Below are positions 1 to 4,675 of a stretch of 5,604 bases of DNA, piece by piece (positions within the stretch are counted from its first letter, which is position 1; each line of letters begins with the position of its first letter). The notes under the pieces are model-generated. The model saw only the letters and a program-made list of their open reading frames with translations, searched no databases and was not told where the DNA came from. The DNA is from Planctomycetota bacterium (GTDB taxonomy: Bacteria; Planctomycetota; UBA8108; UBA1146; JAJFFE01). The position numbers were made by a program, and so were the translations under genes. The stretch is from contig JAGQRC010000286.1 in assembly GCA_020425835.1 (NCBI GenBank), forward strand, positions 1 to 5,604, given 5' to 3'.

Positions 1-4
1 CTTC

Positions 5-124
5 GAGTTTCGACGGGTGTGCTGGGCGCAGGAAGCTCGGACTCTCGGCCGGAATGAGTTTTTCAACGGACTGCTAGACTCGAAACGTAGAACTCTCGCC
101 CGAAACGAGTTTCTCGACGGCTGC
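5..124. repeat. Diverged 51-bp tandem repeat, about 2.4 copies
   Basis: The hexamer GAGTTT recurs at 5, 56 and 107, exactly 51 bp apart. After each hexamer comes YRACGG and then a TGC a few bases later; each internal copy ends with ACTCTCGSCCGRAA just before the next GAGTTT. Comparing 41-70 with 92-121 gives 24 identities in 30 positions. Copy one carries a compensated 2-base indel relative to copy two. The second junction contains the small palindrome GAAACGAGTTTC (102-113). The array may extend left of the window. The piece GAGTTTTTCAACGGACTG resembles T-rich motifs I have seen at insertion-sequence ends and in dispersed intergenic repeats. That is recollection rather than a match, and no transposase gene is present. 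Confidence 0.7.
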
Positions 125-250
125 GAGCCGGACGACGCATGAGCGCGCCATTGCGGAACCGCGAGAGGCGCGCTGAGTGCGTCGAGCGAACGATCGATCC
201 TCGAAGACCGGGAAAGTGTCATGTCGCGTGAGCTCACGGGGCGTGCGGGA

Positions 251-257
251 AAGGAAG
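251..257 (+). promoter_or_regulatory. Ribosome binding site favouring a TTG start at 264
   Basis: AAGGAAG lies 6 bases upstream of the TTG at 264-266. It is the best Shine-Dalgarno-like sequence in the leader of the AlkD-like gene. The upstream in-frame GTG at 177 has a weaker AGAGG eight bases before it. GTG codons at 216, 228 and 243 have poorer matches. Confidence 0.4.
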
Positions 258-263
258 AAGCAC

Positions 264-1013
264 TTGAAGAAGAAGCGCGCGACGAGCCGCGCCTCATCAC
301 GCGGCGCCGCCGCCGATCGGACCGTGACGCTTCCCGACGCCCTGGCGTGGCTCGAGAAGCGGGGCACGAAGAAGCAGATCGGGGAGCTCGCGCGCTACGG
401 AATCACCGCGAATCGTCCGTTCGGAGTCACGGTTGCCGACCTCCGCCGCTACGCGAAACAGATCGGAACGGACCACACGCTCGCCCTCGAGCTCTGGTCG
501 ACCGAGCGCTACGAGGCGCGCATGCTCGCGACGATGGTGGCCGATCCGGCTCGGATGACCGTTCGCACCATGAACGATTGGGTGAGAGGATTCGACAACT
601 GGGCGATCGTCGACACGGCGTGTTTCAGCTGTTTCGATCGAGCTCCCGGAGCGTGGGGACGGGTGGGACCCTGGTCTCGGGCGAAGCCCGAGTTCCAGAA
701 GCGCGCGGCCTTCGCCCTCCTGTGGAGCCTGAGCACGCACGACCGCGAAGCGTCGGACCGCGCGTTCATCGAAGGGCTCCGGGTGATCGAGCAGGGGTCG
801 ACGGACGGTCGGAACTTCGTCAAGAAGGCGGTCGACATGGCGTTGCGCGCGATCGGAAAGCGGAATACCGCGCTGAACCGGGCCGCGACCGCCACCGCGG
901 AGCGCCTCGCGGCCAGCACCGATCCGACGGCGCGATGGGTCGGGAATCACGCGCTGCGAGAACTACGGAGCCCCGGCGTTCGGGAGCGGCTCGGACGAAA
1001 GAAGTCCCGCTGA
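264..1013 (+). CDS. AlkD-like DNA alkylation repair protein (HEAT-repeat glycosylase family)
   Basis: This is a predicted cytosolic DNA glycosylase of the AlkD type, which removes alkylated bases from DNA with a curved stack of HEAT-like helices. From the TTG start it has 249 residues, close to the 237 of Bacillus cereus AlkD. The body is almost all helical. The segment FDNWAIVD places W113 and D117 where AlkD has the catalytic W109 and D113 (spacing WxxxD). QKRAAF supplies R147 for AlkD R148. The segment VKKAVDMALRAIGKRN matches the AlkD helix that carries W187, but here the residue is methionine (M192). The frame stays open upstream to a GTG at 177 (278 residues). I prefer 264 because of the AAGGAAG site and because the extra 29 residues are basic and featureless; even so, the first 20 or so residues remain basic and probably disordered. 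The gene stands alone and is followed by a terminator. The family call is firm; activity is inferred. Confidence 0.88.
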   Translation: MKKKRATSRASSRGAAADRTVTLPDALAWLEKRGTKKQIGELARYGITANRPFGVTVADLRRYAKQIGTDHTLALELWSTERYEARMLATMVADPARMTVRTMNDWVRGFDNWAIVDTACFSCFDRAPGAWGRVGPWSRAKPEFQKRAAFALLWSLSTHDREASDRAFIEGLRVIEQGSTDGRNFVKKAVDMALRAIGKRNTALNRAATATAERLAASTDPTARWVGNHALRELRSPGVRERLGRKKSR

Positions 1014-1017
1014 CAGT

Positions 1018-1043
1018 CCGGGGCGCCCAGCTCGCCCCGGTTT
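1018..1043 (+). terminator. Intrinsic terminator after the AlkD-like gene
   Basis: A perfect 8-bp GC stem, CCGGGGCG (1018-1025) with CGCCCCGG (1033-1040) around a 7-base loop, is followed by TTT on the plus strand. It begins 5 bases after the stop codon at 1011-1013. It lies between two convergent genes, 17 bases beyond the minus-strand stop at 1060, so the stem could also slow minus-strand transcription. There is no T-run on that side. Confidence 0.7.
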
Positions 1044-1059
1044 CACGAACGATCGCGGA

Positions 1060-2544
1060 TCAGTGGACAGCCGTCGACAGGTGGGGCGTCGAGAACATGT
1101 CCGCCTCGGCGTCCTGATCGAAGTCGGTGCAGCCCATCTCGAGGATGTCGCAGAGGTCCAAGGCCCGGCGCTCGAGGTCGTGGAAGAACCGGATCACGGC
1201 GCCGTCGTCGGGCGGTTGCGGGCAGGTCGGATCGGTCACGCCGAACGGGTCGCCGGTGAGGAAGGTCGACAACCCCGACTCGCTCCCGATGGAGCGCGGG
1301 AACACCTGGAGGAACTGGGTGTTGGTCTCCCGAGCATGACAACCGTTGCACGTGTTGAGCGCGAACAGGTGCCGCGTCTCGGTGCAGTTGAACGGATCGT
1401 TGCTCCAGAAGAACTGCGTGCTCGGAACGAGCGCGGACCCCGCGCGGAACGGCTTGTCCTTGAACACGAGCGGGATCTCGTGGGTTCCGTTCAGGATGGC
1501 GGTCTCGTTCTCGTCCAGGTATTTCGTCAGGACGTCGGCCTCCGTGGTGTTGAACTTGATGTCCGGCGTCTGCGCAACGGCGACCTGGGTCAGGGGCACC
1601 GGGCCGACGACGGTCAGCGGACTCGGCACGAGGCGGAACTCGCGAAGCTCCCACGGGCCGGAGAAGGCGATCTCGTTCGTCCGGACCTGCGAGATCGAGC
1701 TCCCGTTGGGACGATCGGGTGCGGCGTCGAAGCCGGCGAAGTCATCGGTGATCTCCTGCAGCGCGGCGTTGTAGGAGGGTCCGAACGGGATCGAGCCGAG
1801 CGCGTGCCAGCGATCCGCCCACTCGACCACGTCTTCACACGTCGTGGCCGGGAGCGAGTACTCGAGGATCACGGTGCCCGACAGGGAGAACCACTGGTCC
1901 GGGTTGTTGGGGAACTGCGGGTTGATGCCGAGCATGCCGAACACGAACCGTCCCTCGCCTGCGCTTCCACCGCTGTAGCCGGACGGCGCCTTTCGGAGGT
2001 CCATTCGCGCCACGATCGCGAGCAGTCGGAACGGGGCGAGAGTCATGTCGAGCACGAGGTCGGGGTCCTCCCAGCTCGAGAATCCGCTGACGATCGCCCA
2101 GTTGTCGAGGAACGCGTCCATTCCGGACCGGCCCAGGACGTCGAACCCGTTGACGTCGTGGGTGGTCAGGATCTGCTTCAGCCAACTGACCGTGAACTGT
2201 GAGAGCGCCTGGGGATCTTCGTTGATGCTCGAGAAGCCCGCGATGGAAGCCATCAGCTTGCCGAAGGTCCAGGCCCCCTGGCTGTTCACCGTGCACAGAC
2301 CCCCGTTCCATTTGGATCGGCAAGGGTCTTCGACGACGCACAGATCGGTGATCATCAGTTCCTTGTTCGGGATCACTTCGCAGGATCCGATGGGATCGTC
2401 CGGCTCACCACACTCCGGGCCCACCGGTTCCACGCCGATGCCACCGATCCCCCCGATGGACACTTGCGCTCGAGCGACGTTGCTCGTGACCGATGCCAGA
2501 ACCAAGACGACGAGAACCAGCCCCAGAACCTTGAAGGTTCGCAT
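1060..2544 (-). CDS. Exported protein with a single CxxCH heme-binding motif, function unknown
   Basis: This is a 494-residue secreted or periplasmic protein. Residues 1-26 form a signal peptide: MRTFK, a Val/Leu-rich core, then ANVARA-like end VARA|Q, with cleavage likely after A26. A Gly-rich linker (about 30-37) follows. Middle blocks such as APFRLLAIVARMDLR and AGEGRFVFGML look like conserved motifs of large exported proteins that I associate with myxobacteria. Near the C-terminus is NTCNGCHARET, with C399, C402 and H403 forming a CxxCH site for covalent heme. A conserved-looking block follows (FPRSIGSESGLSTFLTGDP, then RFFHDLERRALDL). Apart from the heme pair there are ten cysteines, an even number compatible with disulfides in an exported protein. 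The distal heme ligand is not obvious; M470 and M483 are candidates. The start is the ATG at 2544, because AAGGAG lies 7 bases upstream; the GTG two codons earlier would sit only one base from that site. A monoheme electron-transfer or peroxidase-like role is possible but unproven. Confidence 0.88.
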   Translation of the reverse strand: MRTFKVLGLVLVVLVLASVTSNVARAQVSIGGIGGIGVEPVGPECGEPDDPIGSCEVIPNKELMITDLCVVEDPCRSKWNGGLCTVNSQGAWTFGKLMASIAGFSSINEDPQALSQFTVSWLKQILTTHDVNGFDVLGRSGMDAFLDNWAIVSGFSSWEDPDLVLDMTLAPFRLLAIVARMDLRKAPSGYSGGSAGEGRFVFGMLGINPQFPNNPDQWFSLSGTVILEYSLPATTCEDVVEWADRWHALGSIPFGPSYNAALQEITDDFAGFDAAPDRPNGSSISQVRTNEIAFSGPWELREFRLVPSPLTVVGPVPLTQVAVAQTPDIKFNTTEADVLTKYLDENETAILNGTHEIPLVFKDKPFRAGSALVPSTQFFWSNDPFNCTETRHLFALNTCNGCHARETNTQFLQVFPRSIGSESGLSTFLTGDPFGVTDPTCPQPPDDGAVIRFFHDLERRALDLCDILEMGCTDFDQDAEADMFSTPHLSTAVH

Positions 2545-2551
2545 GCACACT

Positions 2552-2557
2552 CTCCTT
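2552..2557 (-). promoter_or_regulatory. Ribosome binding site of the exported CxxCH protein gene
   Basis: AAGGAG on the minus strand lies 7 bases before the ATG at 2542-2544. It decides the start, because the in-frame GTG at 2548-2550 would leave a spacer of only one base. Confidence 0.8.
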
Positions 2558-2678
2558 CTCGAGAAAGAATGGAACGGGATTCCACGACCGTGCGCGTGAG
2601 ACTCGGCGGCGAGGCCAGCGTCTCCTTTCGTTCAGCAATGTCATGAATCGAGCCGTGAGCGTACTCGGACCCGGGACG

Positions 2679-2758
2679 TCTTCCCTCGAAGACGACTTTT
2701 CCTTCGAAGACGACACCGCACTGCCGAGGACCCTCGAAGGTTCCTGAAGACTTCGAAG
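2679..2758. repeat. CYTCGAAG octamer cluster including two tandem 18-bp units
   Basis: The octamer C[CT]TCGAAG occurs four times, at 2684, 2702, 2732 and 2751 (spacings 18, 30 and 19 bp). The first two lie in tandem 18-bp units, 2679-2696 and 2697-2714, identical at 16 of 18 positions; both end TCGAAGACGAC. A further AAGACGAC occurs at 2801-2808. CTTCGAAG is a perfect palindrome, as expected of a dimer-binding site. The cluster lies about 140-215 bases upstream of the CxxCH protein start. This is far for a classical operator, but reasonable for an upstream activator site or for a long leader. It could also be simple sequence drift. Confidence 0.4.
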
Positions 2759-2872
2759 CGCCTCCGGCCTCGCGAACGGCAGCCGATACGGGTTTCCGAG
2801 AAGACGACACGGACAGAGCCCTCGGTCGCGTCGTGATCACACACACACAACGCGGATCAGTTAGACGAAACA

Positions 2873-2906
2873 GACGATGAACATCAAGAGGGGAAGTTCA
2901 TCTGTC
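2873..2906. other. Stem-loop with GATGAAC/GTTCATC arms
   Basis: GATGAAC (2876-2882) pairs perfectly with GTTCATC (2896-2902). The stem extends by GAC (2873-2875) with GTC (2904-2906) across one bulged T, giving ten pairs around a 13-base loop. On the plus strand the purine-rich loop shows AGAGGGGAA; on the minus strand it shows CCCCTC. Neither side is followed by a clean T-run, so it is a poor intrinsic terminator. It could be a structured leader, a small-RNA element or a protein-binding inverted repeat. Confidence 0.4.
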
Positions 2907-2933
2907 CACTGACTGGTCATCGATCTCGATCGT

Positions 2934-2985
2934 CAATGCGCGTGCAATGCGTGCATTCGTCGCAGAACCGAGAACGCAATGCGTG
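2934..2985. repeat. Three CAATGCG direct repeats with helical spacing
   Basis: CAATGCG occurs at 2934-2940, 2945-2951 and 2977-2983. The second and third copies share the exact 10-mer GCAATGCGTG (2944-2953 and 2976-2985). The start-to-start distances of 11 and 32 bases are near one and three turns of DNA, so all copies would face the same side of the helix. A related GCATTG in the opposite orientation lies at 2999-3004. The arrangement is operator- or iteron-like, about 390-440 bases upstream of the CxxCH protein start. No regulator gene is in the window. Confidence 0.4.
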
Positions 2986-3020
2986 TCAGTGTTGAGAAGC
3001 ATTGGGTCGACCATCCCTCT

Positions 3021-3038
3021 TCGAATCCGCAGATTCGA
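3021..3038 (-). terminator. Hairpin downstream of the CPBP protease gene, possible transcription end
   Basis: TCGAATC (3021-3027) and GATTCGA (3032-3038) form a perfect 7-bp stem around the loop CGCA. It lies about 87 bases past the stop codon of the minus-strand CPBP gene. No T-run follows on the minus strand, so it is at best a weak or Rho-assisted terminator or an mRNA 3'-end stabiliser. Confidence 0.3.
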
Positions 3039-3125
3039 GAACGTGGAGCGATCGAGTGCGATGCGCCGCGAAGTCCCGGAACTGCTTTGTTCGTACGAGT
3101 CTCGATGTGCGGTGGCTCGCTTGGC

Positions 3126-4028
3126 TCAAGCCCAGGCGATCGTGCCGAGCGCGTTCATGCCCCCGTGGAGAACGGCCGGCGCGAGGACGCTTCCGGTCTT
3201 CTCTCGGAGAAACCCGTACGCGAGCGTCAGCGTCGACAACGCGTGCCCCCAGGAGAAGTGGTAGCTGCCATGGAAGTAGTCGACGGTGTTCAGGGCGTGC
3301 ACGAACGCGAACAGTATCGCGGTGAAGATGAGCCCGGGACCGAAGGGAACGCGGAAGAGCTTCCAAGGTCGGCCCCACGCACGGTTCAACCGCGACTGGA
3401 TGTAGCCCCGGAAGAAGATCTCTTCACCGAAGCCGGCGACGAGGGAGCGCCACGCCATGGTCGTGGCCGCCACGGAGAGGTCTTCGTGGTTCTGGGCCGA
3501 CCAGATCAAAGGAACCGAGAAGATGAACAATGTGAGGAGCGCGACCGCCGGACGGGGGAGCCATCGCAGACCGACGGAGCCTCGGCTCCACGCGAGCAAC
3601 GCCATCGTGGTCGCGAGGCCGAGTGCCCCGATGATCGCGCCTTGGGCGAGGCTCGATGTCCGCGGAGACGGCAACGTCGCGACGCCCTGGAGCGTCGCTC
3701 CGACCGCGATCGCGCCGAACAAGAAGAAGAGCCCACAGCGGAGCCCGCTCCAGAGATCGAACCCGATGAGGCCCGACGCGCGGAGTCTCTCGCCGCGGGG
3801 TCGGCCTCCCGGTGGAAGCAGGATCGCCAGCAGGCCGACGGTGACCGCGATCACGCCGAACGAGAAGACCCAACCGCGCTGTGCTTCGAGTCGGCCCAAC
3901 GGAGTGAACGCGCGAAACGATCGGTACGCGACGTGGACCACGGCGAATGCGGCGACCACCTCGAGCAGCGCGCCTCCTCGGACCCTCCACGGCCGAACGC
4001 CCGGGATCTCGATCGGGTCTCTCTCCAC
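3126..4028 (-). CDS. CPBP-family intramembrane glutamic endopeptidase (CAAX protease/Abi type)
   Basis: This is a 300-residue integral membrane protein of the CPBP (Rce1-like) protease family. Bacterial members cleave membrane-associated substrates or serve in bacteriocin self-immunity; the substrate here is unknown. All three active-site motifs are visible: EEIFFR (E202, E203, R207), FAFVH (F240 to H244) and HGGMN (H288, N292). Hydrophobic segments lie at roughly 19-38, 52-72, 92-118, 129-147, 160-178, 185-200, 230-247, 252-267 and 274-298. The start is the GTG at 4028, because AAGGAG lies 5 bases upstream. The frame stays open to 4226, but that extension is polar, lacks a site and would overlap the divergent gene. 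The stop is at 3126-3128. It is divergent from the VOC gene across 157 bp. No bacteriocin gene or prenylated-protein context is visible, so a housekeeping or stress role is as likely as immunity. Confidence 0.92.
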   Translation of the reverse strand: MERDPIEIPGVRPWRVRGGALLEVVAAFAVVHVAYRSFRAFTPLGRLEAQRGWVFSFGVIAVTVGLLAILLPPGGRPRGERLRASGLIGFDLWSGLRCGLFFLFGAIAVGATLQGVATLPSPRTSSLAQGAIIGALGLATTMALLAWSRGSVGLRWLPRPAVALLTLFIFSVPLIWSAQNHEDLSVAATTMAWRSLVAGFGEEIFFRGYIQSRLNRAWGRPWKLFRVPFGPGLIFTAILFAFVHALNTVDYFHGSYHFSWGHALSTLTLAYGFLREKTGSVLAPAVLHGGMNALGTIAWA

Positions 4029-4033
4029 GGTGA

Positions 4034-4039
4034 CTCCTT
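4034..4039 (-). promoter_or_regulatory. Ribosome binding site of the CPBP protease gene
   Basis: AAGGAG on the minus strand stands 5 bases before the GTG at 4026-4028. It sets the start of the CPBP gene and argues against the longer open frame that reaches 4226. Confidence 0.75.
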
Positions 4040-4135
4040 CGAGCTCTCGCCTCGGTTGCTCGGACTTTCGATTGATCTGACCGTCGAACGTCCGGAAACT
4101 CGCGGGTTGGAGCCCGACGGACGGGCTGGTCGTCT

Positions 4136-4157
4136 GTCGCGGCCGGCCGGTCGCGAC
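4136..4157. other. Inverted repeat in the VOC gene leader
   Basis: GTCGCGGCC (4136-4144) pairs with GGTCGCGAC (4149-4157) around the 4-base loop GGCC, giving nine pairs with one G-T wobble. It ends 18 bases before the GGAGG of the VOC gene. It could be an operator for a regulator of the divergent pair or an mRNA leader hairpin. GC-rich inverted repeats also arise by chance in DNA of this composition. Confidence 0.4.
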
Positions 4158-4175
4158 GAACAACGAGAGCGCATC

Positions 4176-4180
4176 GGAGG
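4176..4180 (+). promoter_or_regulatory. Ribosome binding site of the VOC gene
   Basis: GGAGG lies 5 bases upstream of the GTG at 4186-4188 and fixes it as the start codon. Confidence 0.75.
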
Positions 4181-4185
4181 AAACC

Positions 4186-4551
4186 GTGATCAACGGAGGC
4201 AACGCGACCATCTTCGTTTCCGACATGGACCGCGCGGTCGATTTCTACACGAATGTCCTCGGTTTGAAACTCCGAATGCGCGCCGAGAACTTCTGGGCCG
4301 AGGTCCAGGCCGGGAGCGACATGGTGATCGGGCTCCATCCGAGATCCGAGAACGCGCTTCCCCCGGGGACCGAAGGCTGCATCCACCTCGGCTTCACCGT
4401 CTCCGAGGACCTCGAGGAGCTCGAGAAGCGACTCGCCGGCCACCATGTGAAGTTCAGCGGCCCGATCAAGGACGACGGTCCCGGTCGCTTCGCCGAGATC
4501 CGAGACTTCGACGGCAACCGGATCTACTTCTGGGAGACGAGAGCGGAGTAG
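4186..4551 (+). CDS. VOC-family (glyoxalase/bleomycin-resistance fold) protein
   Basis: This 121-residue single-domain protein has the vicinal oxygen chelate fold, whose members use a metal to isomerise, cleave or bind small molecules (glyoxalase I, extradiol dioxygenases, drug-binding resistance proteins). The first module is clear: IFVSDMDRAVDFYTNVLGLKL (residues 9-29) is the typical strand, then helix, then VLGL turn. The second module ends with DFDGNRIYFWE (107-117). By position, H67 (IHLGF) and E117 (YFWE) match the third and fourth metal ligands of E. coli GlxI (H74, E122). H51 lies near the second position. The first ligand position holds N6/T8 rather than histidine, so metal binding is uncertain and the reaction cannot be named. 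The length is normal for the family. The start is GTG with GGAGG 5 bases before it. It is divergent from the CPBP gene and convergent with the glycoside hydrolase gene, so it is probably monocistronic. Confidence 0.9.
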   Translation: MINGGNATIFVSDMDRAVDFYTNVLGLKLRMRAENFWAEVQAGSDMVIGLHPRSENALPPGTEGCIHLGFTVSEDLEELEKRLAGHHVKFSGPIKDDGPGRFAEIRDFDGNRIYFWETRAE

Positions 4552-4675
4552 CGGACGCTCGGTGCCGTTCTGCCGCGGTGATACGCCGACGTGCCTTACC
4601 ACCAAGGTCCGTGGACACGTGGATGGTGCTCGGGGATCGTGAGGGTTCCCGCGTGGGTGCACGCCCGGCGTTCGC
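4552..4675. other. Convergent intergenic spacer between VOC and GH127 genes
   Basis: These 124 bp separate the 3' ends of two convergent genes, so both transcripts should end here. The only stem I see near the GH127 end is GCGTG with CACGC around GGTG (near 4650-4665), without a T-run. No confident intrinsic terminator can be named for either gene, and no coding potential is evident. Confidence 0.4.

Larger units (their letters stand above)
1..263. other. Gene-free left edge upstream of the AlkD-like gene
   Basis: I see no convincing coding region before the AlkD-like gene. The left half is occupied by 51-bp tandem repeats (positions 5 to about 124). The right half (about 125-263) should contain the promoter and leader of the AlkD-like gene, but no convincing -35/-10 pair stands out. 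Open frames crossing this stretch encode arginine/serine-rich, low-complexity peptides typical of chance frames in GC-rich DNA. Whatever gene lies to the left is outside the window. Confidence 0.5.
2545..3125. other. 581-bp gene-free region upstream of the exported CxxCH protein gene
   Basis: This lies between the 5' end of the CxxCH protein gene (reading leftward) and the 3' end of the CPBP protease gene (also reading leftward). It should hold the promoter of the former and the transcription end of the latter. I find no protein-coding frame with a credible start and composition; open frames here give Arg/Ser-rich peptides. Part of it (about 2836-3000) looks less GC-rich than its surroundings. 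It contains a CYTCGAAG cluster (2679-2758), a short AC dinucleotide run (2839-2849), a hairpin (2873-2906), phased CAATGCG repeats (2934-2985) and a second hairpin (3021-3038). No convincing sigma-70 promoter could be assigned by eye. Confidence 0.55.
4029..4185. promoter_or_regulatory. Divergent promoter region between CPBP and VOC genes
   Basis: These 157 bp separate two divergent starts, so both promoters must lie here. On the plus strand TTGATC (4072-4077) and GAAACT (4095-4100) have a 17-base spacer, but the -10 match is weak (three of six), so I do not assign it. A strong inverted repeat at 4136-4157 lies between this point and the VOC ribosome binding site. Confidence 0.45.

Noticed and set aside
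5..124. The 51-bp array as a CRISPR array or integron attC sites.
   Set aside because: The copies differ along the whole unit rather than alternating identical repeats and unique spacers, and there are no GTTRRRY/RYYYAAC-type core sites in the right arrangement. No cas or integrase gene is present.
1063..2202. A 379-codon plus-strand open frame opposite the exported CxxCH protein.
   Set aside because: Its composition (Arg, Glu, Val, Asp-rich repeats of EVG/RRE type) is that of an antisense shadow, and the minus-strand frame has a signal peptide, ribosome binding site and heme motif.
2373..2846. A 157-codon minus-strand frame covering the 18-bp repeats (VVFEGKVVFEGR).
   Set aside because: It overlaps the N-terminus of the CxxCH gene in a different frame, has Arg/Ser-rich composition and no credible start signal.
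2839..2849. A short AC dinucleotide run as a microsatellite or phase-variation tract.
   Set aside because: Only about five and a half units, not inside a gene or an identifiable promoter spacer, so slippage would have no predictable effect.
4072..4100. TTGATC and GAAACT with a 17-base spacer as a sigma-70 promoter for the VOC gene.
   Set aside because: The -10 element matches at only three of six positions; such matches are common by chance.
4029..4226. A longer CPBP protein starting at 4226.
   Set aside because: The extra 66 residues are polar and low-complexity, would overlap the VOC gene and its leader, and a well-spaced AAGGAG supports the GTG at 4028.
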